Source: Vibrio sp. CDRSL-10 TSBA
GTDB taxonomy: Bacteria; Pseudomonadota; Gammaproteobacteria; Enterobacterales; Vibrionaceae
Assembly (NCBI GenBank): GCA_039696685.1
Contig: CP155566.1
Span: forward strand, 310,001 to 374,000
Direction of reading: 5' to 3'
DNA: 64,000 nt
Below are positions 1 to 19,367 of the stretch, in pieces. How positions within the stretch are numbered: position 1 is the stretch's first letter; every line of letters begins with the position of its first letter. Below the pieces are notes generated by a model. The model had not been told where the DNA came from, searched no databases, and saw only the letters and a list, made by a program, of their open reading frames with translations. Made by a program: the position numbers and the translations under genes.

Positions 1-241
1 CTCTTTAACAATTTGGAAAGCTGACAAAACAAACTTTATTCCTTGTGAATAAGATTTGTTTGTAAAGTTCTCAATGTATTCCTAATTGGAATACACCAAC
101 AACACATTCAAGTGTGCTTGGTAGAAACTTGTTTTCAAGTTTCAAAATTGAGTCCGGCAAAATCAAGTCTGCATCATGTTTAAATAATTGCAGACAAACT
201 TGGTGACTTGTTCATCAACTCGAAACTCCTTCGGGTTGTAT
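1..241 (+). other. 16S-23S spacer, distal part, of rRNA operon 1 (23S leader)
   Basis: The window opens inside the spacer of an rRNA operon whose 16S gene lies upstream. The first bases (CTCTTTAACAA) are the boxA antitermination element. The following AATTTGGAAAGCTGAC is complementary to CAGCTTTCCAATC in the 23S trailer near 3192 and would form the processing stalk cut by RNase III. No tRNA is visible in the part shown. The first half of this leader matches operon 2 and the last part matches operon 3, so it is a mosaic. Confidence 0.85.
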
Positions 242-3129
<2,888 letters not shown>

Positions 3130-3275
3130 ATACAACACCCAAGGGGTTTTGATGGACTCAATGCAAGTACATGAATGTGTGAGAACTTAAACAGCTTTCC
3201 AATCTTTTGTTTTCACTTTTTAAAAAAGTGAAAATAAAAGGTAATTATCGCTTAAGGCGGTAGTTAAAAAGAATT

Positions 3276-3394
3276 TGCTTGGCGACCATAGCGTTTTGGA
3301 CCCACCTGATTCCATTCCGAACTCAGAAGTGAAACGAAACAGCGTCGATGGTAGTGTGGGGCTTCCCCATGTGAGAGTAGAACATCGCCAGGCT
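3276..3394 (+). rRNA. rrf: 5S ribosomal RNA, copy 1
   Basis: Starts at TGCTTGGCGACCATAGCG and ends at CATCGCCAGGCT, 119 nt, with the ends able to pair. It carries CCTGATTCC, as in copy 3, while copy 2 has CCTGACTCC. Confidence 0.97.
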
Positions 3395-3797
3395 CTTATT
3401 CTTGTCTTCAGATTTTAGAAAATCTGAAAGCAAAAAGGCGCACTTGTCTACTAAGCAGACAAGTCACCATAAAGCTTTTAAAAAACTTAAAGTTTTATGT
3501 TGACTTTCACGGTGCACAGCGTAATATACGCGTCCTGCCCAAGTGCCAAGGCACTGAAAGCAAAGCTCTTTAACAATATAAACCTATCAATCTGTGTGGG
3601 CACTCGTTGATGATAATCAAAGATGATTCTAAAGAATCAACTTAGGTATCAATGAACTGAGTGACCAAATTTGAATGAGCAATCATTCGAGCACAGTCAA
3701 TTCATTATCGTTCTCCTTTTTTATAAAGGAACAACGATAATAGCTTTGAATTACTAAGGTAATTTGAAGTCAGTATTCATTGAGCCGACAAAATCTT
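3395..3797 (+). other. 5S-16S inter-operon spacer with 16S leader
   Basis: This gap joins operon 1 to operon 2. An inverted repeat (TTCAGATTTTAGAAAATCTGAA, near 3410-3432) follows 5S but has no T run after it, so I see no convincing terminator. The rRNA promoter follows at 3500-3527, a boxA (AGCTCTTTA) at about 3564-3572, and then a leader with two exchangeable stem-loops that differ from the equivalent spacer before 16S copy 2. Confidence 0.8.
3500..3527 (+). promoter_or_regulatory. rRNA operon 2 promoter
   Basis: TTGACT at 3500-3505 and TAATAT at 3522-3527 are separated by 16 bases. An A/T-rich stretch at 3471-3499 resembles an UP element, and a GC-rich discriminator (GCGTCC) follows the -10 box, as expected for a growth-rate and ppGpp controlled rRNA promoter. 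An identical arrangement precedes the next operon. Confidence 0.85.
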
Positions 3798-5351
<1,554 letters not shown>

Positions 5352-5910
5352 TACGAATGATTATTACGATGAGTGTCCACACAGATTGATACGGTTTAAT
5401 TAAAGTGAAGAGATTCGTGCCTCTGCTCTTTGAAGCGGAGCACTTTGCTGTGTCCCGTTCGTCTAGAGGCCTAGGACACCGCCCTTTCACGGCGGTAACA
5501 GGGGTTCGACTCCCCTACGGGATACCACTTTCGCTTGATACTGGGTTAAATTATTCGTCGTGTATGATTATACACGTCCTCTCAATTTGCCTTGTCTAAA
5601 ACGAAAGTCATCATCAAAGCGTTTTTATTAAGAACTCTTGAATGATGTTTATTCAACATCTGCTCTTTAACAATTTGGAAAGCTGACAAAACAAACTTTA
5701 TTCCTTGTGAATAAGATTTGTTTGTAAAGTTCTCAATGTATTCCTAATTGGAATACACCAACAACACATTCAAGTGTGCTTGGTAGAAACTTGTTTAACG
5801 AGTTTCAAAATTGAGTCCGGCAAAATCGAAATGTCTCTCGCTCATTCAAATAATGAGAGACAACTAAACCTTGGTTGTTTGCCATACGTAAAGACCCCTT
5901 CGGGTTGTAT
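5352..5910 (+). other. 16S-23S spacer of operon 2
   Basis: Holds tRNA-Glu at 5452-5527. Further on come a boxA (GCTCTTTAACAA near 5662) and the 23S leader strand of the processing stalk. From about 5828 to 5900 the sequence is unlike the leaders of 23S copies 1 and 3. Confidence 0.85.
5452..5527 (+). tRNA. tRNA-Glu (TTC anticodon)
   Basis: 76-nt cloverleaf with the anticodon loop CTTTCAC, T-arm GGGGTTCGACTCCCC and encoded 3' CCA. The acceptor stem (GTCCCGT with ACGGGAT) starts with a G-T wobble pair. Its position between 16S and 23S is the usual place for tRNA-Glu in one class of gammaproteobacterial rRNA operons. It is processed from the rRNA transcript. Confidence 0.97.
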
Positions 5911-8798
<2,888 letters not shown>

Positions 8799-8947
8799 AT
8801 ACAACACCCAAGGGGTTTTGATTGGACTCAATGCAAGTACATTGAATGTGTGTGAGAACTTAAACAGCTTTCCAATCTTTTGTCTTCACTTTTTAAAAAA
8901 GTGAAAATAAAAGGTAATTGCCGCTAATGCGGTAGTTAAAAAGAATT

Positions 8948-9066
8948 TGCTTGGCGACCATAGCGTTTTGGACCCACCTGACTCCATTCCGAACTCAGAA
9001 GTGAAACGAAACAGCGTCGATGGTAGTGTGGGGCTTCCCCATGTGAGAGTAGAACATCGCCAGGCT
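8948..9066 (+). rRNA. rrf: 5S ribosomal RNA, copy 2
   Basis: 119 nt from TGCTTGGCGACC to CGCCAGGCT. One base differs from copies 1 and 3 (CCTGACTCC). Confidence 0.97.
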
Positions 9067-9452
9067 CTTATTCTTGTCTTCAGATTTTAGAAAATCTGAA
9101 AGCAAAAAGGCGCACTTGTCTACTAAGCAGACAAGTCACCATAAAGCTTTTAAAAAACTTAAAGTTTTATGTTGACTTTCACGGTGCACAGCGTAATATA
9201 CGCGTCCTGCCTAAGTGCCAAGGCACTGAAAGCAAAGCTCTTTAACAATATAAACCTATCAATCTGTGTGGGCACTCGTTGATGATAATCGAAGATGATT
9301 CTAAAGAATCAACTTAGGTATCAATGAACTGAGTGACCAATCGATACTTCGGTATCGGCACAGTCAATTCATTATCGTTCTGTTGGAACGATAATAGCTT
9401 TGAATTACTAAGGTAATTTGAAGTCAGTATTCATTGAGCCGAACAAAATCTT
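9067..9452 (+). other. 5S-16S inter-operon spacer with 16S leader
   Basis: Joins operon 2 to operon 3 and repeats the 3395-3797 spacer almost exactly. The exceptions are two leader stem-loops: CGATACTTCGGTATCG stands here where the other spacer has a longer stem around GAATGAGCAATCATTC, and CGTTCTGTTGGAACG replaces a longer hairpin. boxA is at about 9236-9244. No clear terminator follows 5S. Confidence 0.8.
9172..9199 (+). promoter_or_regulatory. rRNA operon 3 promoter
   Basis: TTGACT at 9172-9177, 16 bases, TAATAT at 9194-9199, with the same A/T-rich upstream stretch and GC-rich discriminator as the promoter of operon 2. Confidence 0.85.
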
Positions 9453-11005
<1,553 letters not shown>

Positions 11006-11071
11006 TACGAATGATTATTGCGATGAGTGTTCACACAGATTGATGGTTTATAACGTTTAAGAGACGATACT

Positions 11072-11148
11072 GGGTCTGTAGCTCAGGTGGTTAGAGCGTT
11101 CGCCTGATAAGCGAGAGGTCGGTGGTTCGAGTCCACTCAGACCCACCA
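11072..11148 (+). tRNA. tRNA-Ile (GAT anticodon)
   Basis: 77-nt cloverleaf with acceptor GGGTCTG/CAGACCC, anticodon loop CTGATAA, T-arm GGTGGTTCGAGTCCACT and encoded CCA. The tRNA-Ile/tRNA-Ala pair is the classic spacer content of the second class of gammaproteobacterial rRNA operons. Confidence 0.97.
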
Positions 11149-11190
11149 ATCTTCCTCCCAGGAGATTGGCACACAGTATCAACACCTGAT

Positions 11191-11266
11191 GGGGCTATAG
11201 CTCAGCTGGGAGAGCGCCTGCCTTGCACGCAGGAGGTCAGCAGTTCGATCCTGCTTAGCTCCACCA
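11191..11266 (+). tRNA. tRNA-Ala (TGC anticodon)
   Basis: 76-nt cloverleaf with acceptor GGGGCTA/TAGCTCC (one G-T pair), anticodon loop CTTGCAC and encoded CCA. It lies 42 nt after tRNA-Ile and is co-transcribed with the rRNA. Confidence 0.97.
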
Positions 11267-11567
11267 TCTTTAAGCGCATTTGCGATTTCTTTGTTATGAA
11301 GAAAAGTGTTCTTAAAAATGGTTTTCATTAGAAAATCTTGCTCTTTAACAATTTGGAAAGCTGACAAAATAATCTTTTAGATTATTTGTAAAGTTCTCAA
11401 TGTATTCCTTAGCGGAATACACCAACAACACATTCAAGTGTGCTTGGTAGAAACTTGTTTTCAAGTTTCAAAATTGAGTCCGGCAAAATCAAGTCTGCAT
11501 CATGTTTAAATAATTGCAGACAAACTTGGTGACTTGTTCATCAACTCGAAACTCCTTCGGGTTGTAT

Positions 11568-14455
<2,888 letters not shown>

Positions 14456-14601
14456 ATACAACACCCAAGGGGTTTTGATGGACTCAATGCAAGTACATGA
14501 ATGTGTGAGAACTTAAACAGCTTTCCAATCTTTTGTTTTCACTTTTTAAAAAAGTGAAAATAAAAGGTAATTATCGCTTAAGGCGGTAGTTAAAAAGAAT
14601 T

Positions 14602-14720
14602 TGCTTGGCGACCATAGCGTTTTGGACCCACCTGATTCCATTCCGAACTCAGAAGTGAAACGAAACAGCGTCGATGGTAGTGTGGGGCTTCCCCATGTGA
14701 GAGTAGAACATCGCCAGGCT
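14602..14720 (+). rRNA. rrf: 5S ribosomal RNA, copy 3
   Basis: 119 nt from TGCTTGGCGACC to CGCCAGGCT, with the CCTGATTCC allele of copy 1. It is followed by tRNA-Asp rather than by another 16S leader, so this is the end of the tandem array. Confidence 0.97.
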
Positions 14721-14803
14721 TTAATTTCTTGCTTCAGATGGCTCCTTTTTAAGGAATAGCCTGAAAGCAAAAACGAGAAAAGACTTGATAGTCTGACCAA
14801 TGC

Positions 14804-14880
14804 GGAGCGGTAGTTCAGTTGGTTAGAATACCGGCCTGTCACGCCGGGGGTCGCGGGTTCGAGTCCCGTCCGCTCCGCCA
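14804..14880 (+). tRNA. tRNA-Asp (GTC anticodon)
   Basis: 77-nt cloverleaf with acceptor GGAGCGG/CCGCTCC, anticodon loop CTGTCAC, T-arm GCGGGTTCGAGTCCCGT and encoded CCA. It is the distal tRNA of rRNA operon 3 and is followed at once by a terminator. Confidence 0.97.
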
Positions 14881-15012
14881 CTTATTTACAGAAACCCAGT
14901 CTTACGACTGGGTTTTTTGTTTTCTGGGGTAGGCAGTTTTTCGCCCTTCGGCCGAACGAGTCCCGGACGTGCGCGTCTCCGATGGGTCGCCAGCCCGGCC
15001 GTCCGCCATTTA
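14881..15012 (+). repeat. Terminator-containing repeat, unit A
   Basis: A block of about 130 bp that starts with the terminator and continues through TAGGCAGTTTTTCGCCC, GAACGAGTCCCGGACG and CGTCTCCGAT to TCCGCCA. It is repeated as unit B at 17218-17342 with about ten differences and as a decayed unit C from 17343. Its end (CCCGGCCGTCCGCCA) resembles the 3' end of the preceding tRNA-Asp (CCCGTCCGCTCCGCCA). This suggests the units arose by duplicating a tRNA-plus-terminator segment. Confidence 0.75.
14893..14918 (+). terminator. Rho-independent terminator of rRNA operon 3
   Basis: A 9-bp perfect stem AACCCAGTC/GACTGGGTT with loop TTAC and a following T run. It ends the rRNA-tRNA-Asp transcript. 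The element is duplicated after the insertion sequences at about 17227-17253. Confidence 0.92.
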
Positions 15013-15057
15013 TACCAATCGCACTAATACCAATCGCACTAATACCAATCGCACTAA
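15013..15057 (+). repeat. Three tandem copies of the IS left inverted-repeat end
   Basis: TACCAATCGCACTAA occurs three times head to tail with a 15-bp period, starting at 15013, 15028 and 15043. Only the third continues into an element. The sequence equals the outer end of the IS630-type element that follows, so the first two look like end remnants. Confidence 0.9.
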
Positions 15058-16135
15058 TTTTATGATCTAATATCAGCTTCAATAGGAGCTGATATGACGA
15101 CCCCTGACTTCCCAAAACTTATTCGTGAAACATCCGATGCTAGGATGCGTACGAGACTTCTTGCTATATCTCATTTCGTGGATGGAAAAAGCCGCACTCA
15201 GATCGCCAAATATTTAAAAGCCAGCCGTACCAGTATCAATAACTGGGTCGCGGCTTATTTAAAGAATGGTGTTGAAGGCTTGGTAGAAAAGCAGCATACA
15301 GGCCGTCCTCCACGACTGACTGAAGACCAGCTATCTCAGTTAAAGCTGTACATCACTTCCAATGCGATTAAGCCTGAAGGTGGCAGACTACAGGGGACAG
15401 ATATTATTGAATTCATCCATGAAGAATTTGGCCTATCGTACAGCTTATCAGGCATCTATAAGATATTGAGAAAGCTTGATTTAGTTTGGATAACAACGCG
15501 TTCAAAGCACCCAAAGCAATCTGTAGAAGCACAAGAAGCTTTTAAAAAAATTCCCAATAGAAACGATCCTTAAGATCCCAGGACATGTTGCTTTAAAAGA
15601 TGTTCAAATCTGGTTTCAAGATGAAGCCAGATTTGGCCAGCGCAACACAACAACCCGAATATGGGCAGAAAAAGGGACTCGTCCCAGAGCGGTACAACAA
15701 CAGCAATTTGAGTATGCGTACCTATTTGGAGCGGTGTGCGTTAATACCGGAGAAACTGAAGCTATTGTTGTTCCGATGAGCAACATGGAAGCAATGAAAG
15801 AGCAACTCAGGCTCATTTCTCAATCCACACCCGCAGACAAACATGCTGTCGTCATCATGGATCAAGCCAGTTGGCATCAAAGTTATCTTGCTGATTCATT
15901 CAAGAACCTGACTGTCATTCATATACCGCCCTATTCACCGGAACTCAACCCAATAGAGCAGGTATGGAGTTGGTTGCGTCAGAACGAAATAGCCAATAGG
16001 TGTTTTGAATGTTACGACGATATTGTCGACAAGCTGTGTAGTGCTTGGAATCGTTTTTGTGCAGACAAAAGCAGAGTCATTTCGCTCTGCTTTAGAGATT
16101 GGACTATATTGACCAGTTAATTAGTGTGATTGGTA
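15043..16135 (+). mobile_element. IS630-family insertion sequence, copy 1 (complete ends)
   Basis: 1093 bp bounded by TACCAATCGCACTAATT on the left and its near-perfect inverse AATTAGTGTGATTGGTA on the right (one mismatch). The ends begin and finish with TA, the target dinucleotide duplicated by IS630/Tc1-mariner elements. It encodes one transposase split over two frames. It abuts a second copy directly. Confidence 0.9.
15094..16120 (+). CDS. IS630-family transposase, two-frame (copy 1)
   Basis: DDE transposase that cuts and joins element ends at TA sites. The first frame (15094-15573) has an AGGAG ribosome site before ATG and an N-terminal helix-turn-helix (SRTQIAKYLKASRTSINNWV) plus a second winged-helix part. 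The second frame runs to 16120. It carries the catalytic core: WFQDEARFG (first D), VVIMDQASWH (second D) and YSPELNPIEQVW (E). The frames meet at a run of seven A at 15544-15550. Reading it as six A would give one continuous protein of about 341 residues. Both copies have the same A7, so this may be a slippage site for regulated expression, or copy 1 may be inactive. Confidence 0.85.
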
Positions 16136-17217
16136 TAATTTTATGATCTAATATCAGCTTCAATAGGAGCTGATATGACGACCCCTGACTTCCCAAAACT
16201 TATTCGTGAAACATCCGATGCTAGGATGCGTACGAGACTTCTTGCGATATCTCATTTCGTGGATGGAAAAAGCCGCACTCAGATCGCCAAATATTTAAAA
16301 GCCAGCCGTACCAGTATCAATAACTGGGTCGCGGCTTATTTAAAGAATGGTGTTGAAGGCTTGGTAGAAAAGCAGCATACAGGCCGTCCTCCACGACTGA
16401 CTGAAGACCAGCTATCTCAGTTAAAGCTGTACATCACTTCCAATGCGATTAAGCCTGAAGGTGGCAGACTACAGGGGACAGATATTATTGAATTCATCCA
16501 TGAAGAATTTGGCCTATCGTACAGCTTATCAGGCATCTATAAGATATTGAGAAAACTTGATTTAGTTTGGATAACAACGCGTTCAAAGCACCCAAAGCAA
16601 TCTGCAGAAGCGCAAGAAGCTTTTAAAAAAATTCCCAATAGAAACGATCCTTAAGATCCCAGGACATGTTGCTTTAAAAGATGTTCAAATCTGGTTTCAA
16701 GATGAAGCCAGATTTGGCCAGCGCAACACAACAACCCGAATATGGGCAGAAAAAGGGACTCGTCCCAGAGCGGTACAACAACAGCAATTTGAGTATGCGT
16801 ACCTATTTGGAGCGGTGTGCGTTAATACCGGAGAAACTGAAGCTATTGTTGTTCCGATGAGCAACATGGAAGCAATGAAAGAGCAACTCAGGCTCATTTC
16901 TCAATCCACACCCGCAGACAAACATGCTGTCGTCATCATGGATCAAGCCAGTTGGCATCAAAGTTATCTTGCTGATTCATTCAAGAAACCTGACTGTCAT
17001 TCATATACCGCCCTATTCACCGGAACTCAACCCAATAGAGCAGGTATGGAGTTGGTTGCGTCAGAACGAAATAGCCAATAGGTGTTTTGAATGTTACGAC
17101 GATATTGTCGACAAGCTGTGTAGTGCTTGGAATCGCTTTTGTGCAGACAAAAGCAGAGTCATTTCGCTCTGCTTTAGAGATTGGACTATATTGACCAGTT
17201 AATTAGTGTGATTGGTA
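16136..17217 (+). mobile_element. IS630-family insertion sequence, copy 2 (left end truncated)
   Basis: 1082 bp, about 99% identical to copy 1 with only a handful of substitutions. It starts directly after the right end of copy 1 with TAATTTTATGATC. Its first 12 bp (TACCAATCGCAC) are missing, so its own left inverted repeat is destroyed. The right end AATTAGTGTGATTGGTA is intact. Confidence 0.88.
16175..17202 (+). pseudogene. IS630-family transposase, copy 2, doubly frameshifted
   Basis: Same start, helix-turn-helix and A7 junction as copy 1. An additional A (CAAGAAACCTG at 16982-16992, against CAAGAACCTG in copy 1) shifts the frame just before the YSPELNPIEQVW block that holds the catalytic Glu. 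As written it cannot make a complete transposase. The inserted base has the same GAAC-to-GAAAC form as eleven other insertions in the window, so it may be a sequencing artefact. Confidence 0.8.
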
Positions 17218-17342
17218 TTATTCACAGAAACCCAGTCTTACGACTGGTTTTTTGTTTTCTGTGGTAGGCAGTTTTTCGCCCGTCGGTCGAACGAGTCCCG
17301 GCCGTACGCGTCTCCGATAGAGATCGAGCCCGGTCATCCGCA
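17218..17342 (+). repeat. Terminator-containing repeat, unit B
   Basis: Repeats unit A (14881-15012), beginning TTATTCACAGAAACCCAGTC and including a second copy of the terminator hairpin, here shortened by one G (GACTGGTTTTTTG). It starts immediately at the right end of IS copy 2, so the IS pair was inserted between two repeat units. Confidence 0.75.
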
Positions 17343-17794
17343 CTTATTGGAAACCCTAGACTAGGCGTCCCCGCAGTAATGCTGGATTTTTTCGTTTAGG
17401 CTGAACCAAATTCATCGCACTATGATGATGAGTCCTGCAGGGAGACATGCCAGTCGTATGCAATGCTGGCCGCTATTCCAACCCCCTCCATCCATCTCCT
17501 AAAGGAGAGACTTCACTCCAGGTAATTACGGCATATATTGTTATCTGAGTCGTTACAGCTCCAGAGCATTGGCACTTAGGTTAATTGAACGACGGATAGA
17601 GTCCACAGAGCGGATAATGAACTAGGTGTTCACCTGGGAAGAAGATGGTATTTAGGCTCTATGACCTTGGTCCCTGTTTATGAGAGAGCAGAGGCCACAG
17701 TTGTGTTTATGTCGGGTAGATAGTCGTGTCGTTGTTGTTACCTACGGAGTTACGATGCAAGAACCTAGACTCTTTAGGGCTTGATAACACCTAC
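17343..17794. other. Unexplained intergenic DNA, about 450 bp
   Basis: The first 55 bases (CTTATTGGAAACCCTAGAC, then GGATTTTTTCGTTT) look like a decayed third terminator repeat. The rest shows no recognisable gene. There is a perfect short hairpin CTCCTAAAGGAG near 17498. A 33-codon frame from ATG 17447 to a TGA near 17550 is preceded by AGGGAGAC, but it has no recognised product. A decayed gene, a non-coding RNA or plain spacer are all possible. Confidence 0.4.
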
Positions 17795-17822
17795 AAAAAA
17801 GCCCCGCGATAATCTGCGGGGC
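17795..17822 (-). terminator. Terminator of the antiporter gene
   Basis: Read on the minus strand, GCCCCGC / GCGGGGC form a 7-bp GC stem around an 8-nt loop, followed by a run of six U. It lies about 30 bp after the antiporter stop codon. Confidence 0.9.
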
Positions 17823-17851
17823 TCTCATATGCACTTGTTGAACCGCTGGGT

Positions 17852-19177
17852 TTAAGACTGTTGGTCTTTAACCAGACTTTCTTGTGTAGCGCTTTGCTGC
17901 TCCATCGCTTTCTCTTCCTTCTTGGCTTTTTCAATCATTGGGGTAATGGTTGAGCCCTGGATTAGGATTGAGAACACCACGACCGCGTAGGTCATAACCA
18001 GAATCAGCTCTTTTACATCAATCAGTTTATCAGGAATGATCATCACGCCAGACGGGATGGACAGAGCCATTGCCAGCGCCAGGCCACCACGCAGGCCACC
18101 CCAGGTAAGGATTTTAATCGACCACGGGTTGTAGCTGCGGTAGCGTTTGAAACCAATGTATGAAGTAAACACGCTCAGGTAACGGGCAGCCAGTACCAGA
18201 GGTACCGAAAATGCCATCAGAATCCAGTCTTCTTCGTGGAATTCAAACAGCAGCATTGACATACCGATCAGCAGGAACAGTACGCCGTTAAGGAATTCAT
18301 CGACCAGCTCCCAGAAGTGATCCAGGTGTTCTTCACTCTCTTTGGAGAAACCGATAAAGCGGGTCCAGTTACCGATCATAATGCCGGATACCACCATCGC
18401 CAGCGGGCCGGATACATGGATCACATCCGCGAACGCGTAACCTGCGGTTGGTACACCAATGGTCAGCAGCAGCTCCATGGAGTGGTCATCAGTGGCACTA
18501 ATCAGATAATGGAACAGCAGGCCAAGCAGGAAACCGTAGACGATACCGCCAATCGCTTCCTGAACAAACAGGCCAGTCACGCTCATTACCGTAGGGGTTT
18601 CAGTGCCGAAGGCGATGGTAAAGATGGTGACAAAGATAACCAGTCCGAAACCGTCGTTGAACAGGGATTCACCTTCGATTTGAGTAGAGATACGCTTAGG
18701 CGCGTTGAGTTTTTTAACAATGGCCAGAACGGCAATAGGGTCGGTCGGAGAAATGAGTGCGCCAAACAGTAAACAATAAACTAAATCAAACTGGATCCCG
18801 ATAAGTTGGCAGAAGCCGTAAAGAACGAAACCGATAAAAAAGGTGGAGAATAAAGTCGCCCCGAGAGCTAAGACGGTGATTTCCCATTTTTGGTCTTTTA
18901 GGTTGGGAAGCTTGATACCCAGGCCACCGGCGAAAAGAAGGAAACCAAGAATACCTTTAAGGAGGAAGTTTTCGAAGTTGATACTAGTGACGGTTTCGGT
19001 GGCGATTTGTGTCAGATGGAACCAATTATTCTGACCAGCAATTAAGATAAGTAATGAGAGGAGCATGGAACCTGCTGTTATGGCAATGGTGGTTTGCATC
19101 TTCCCTATTTTACTGTTTAAAAAGGCGATCATCATCGCCGCGGCAGATAGAAAGCACAGAGTGTAATAGACCGACAT
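17852..19177 (-). CDS. Na+/H+ antiporter, CPA1 (NhaP-type) family
   Basis: Inner-membrane cation:proton exchanger, 441 residues, with a chain of hydrophobic segments covering most of the protein and a charged C-terminal tail (KAKKEEKAMEQQ). CPA1 signatures are visible: SPTDPIAVLAIVKK with the ion-binding Asp, EGESLFNDGFGLV, and GGLRGGLALAMALSIP. I chose the ATG at 19177 (MSVYYTLCFLS). The longer frame up to 19291 adds 38 residues without membrane character and runs into the metH promoter region. It is transcribed divergently from metH and ends at its own terminator. Whether it prefers Na+ or K+ cannot be read from the sequence. Confidence 0.85.
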   Translation of the reverse strand: MSVYYTLCFLSAAAMMIAFLNSKIGKMQTTIAITAGSMLLSLLILIAGQNNWFHLTQIATETVTSINFENFLLKGILGFLLFAGGLGIKLPNLKDQKWEITVLALGATLFSTFFIGFVLYGFCQLIGIQFDLVYCLLFGALISPTDPIAVLAIVKKLNAPKRISTQIEGESLFNDGFGLVIFVTIFTIAFGTETPTVMSVTGLFVQEAIGGIVYGFLLGLLFHYLISATDDHSMELLLTIGVPTAGYAFADVIHVSGPLAMVVSGIMIGNWTRFIGFSKESEEHLDHFWELVDEFLNGVLFLLIGMSMLLFEFHEEDWILMAFSVPLVLAARYLSVFTSYIGFKRYRSYNPWSIKILTWGGLRGGLALAMALSIPSGVMIIPDKLIDVKELILVMTYAVVVFSILIQGSTITPMIEKAKKEEKAMEQQSATQESLVKDQQS

Positions 19178-19292
19178 TTTTTTCTCATTGTGTAACAAAA
19201 TATGAGCGAAATTGTCGTTGGATGTTGAGCAAATAGCAAACGTTTTTTTAGTGCTGCATGAACCATTGATAATAGGAATAATAAGTGCCAAT

Positions 19293-19321
19293 TTGGTATT
19301 TTAGACGTCTAGATTTCTAAT
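19293..19321 (+). promoter_or_regulatory. metH promoter with MetJ operator
   Basis: A sigma70-like promoter TTGGTA (19293-19298), 17 bases, TCTAAT (19316-19321). Between and partly over the -10 box lie two adjacent 8-bp met boxes, AGACGTCT (19303-19310, exact consensus) and AGATTTCT (19311-19318). MetJ with S-adenosylmethionine binds tandem met boxes, so repression of metH by methionine excess is the natural reading. Confidence 0.78.
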
Positions 19322-19367
19322 CAATGTGTGATAGGATGTCAAAAAGCATAAGGAATGAGGCTGTACT

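Larger units (their letters stand above)
11006..11567 (+). other. 16S-23S spacer of operon 3
   Basis: Contains tRNA-Ile and tRNA-Ala. A boxA then follows at about 11339, and a 23S leader whose distal part (from about 11455) is identical to the leader of 23S copy 1. Confidence 0.85.

Noticed and set aside
3405..3435. Terminator after 5S copy 1 (and the equivalent after copy 2)
   Set aside because: The inverted repeat TTCAGATTTT/AAAATCTGAA is followed by GCAAAAAGG, not by a T run, so it is better seen as a processing or structural hairpin.
14882..15115. Minus-strand frame containing repeated GISAI units
   Set aside because: The repeat is only the translation of the three tandem IS ends (15013-15057). 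It has no coding features.
17447..17550. A 33-codon gene with a good-looking ribosome site
   Set aside because: One short frame in A/T-variable orphan DNA, with no known relative I can name. Kept only as a remark.
17401..17794. A CsrB-type regulatory RNA
   Set aside because: There are several GGA triplets but not the dense series of GGA loops expected, and the only good terminator faces the other way and serves the antiporter gene.
18317..19236. Plus-strand frames inside the antiporter gene
   Set aside because: Shadows of the minus-strand gene, which has clear CPA1 motifs.
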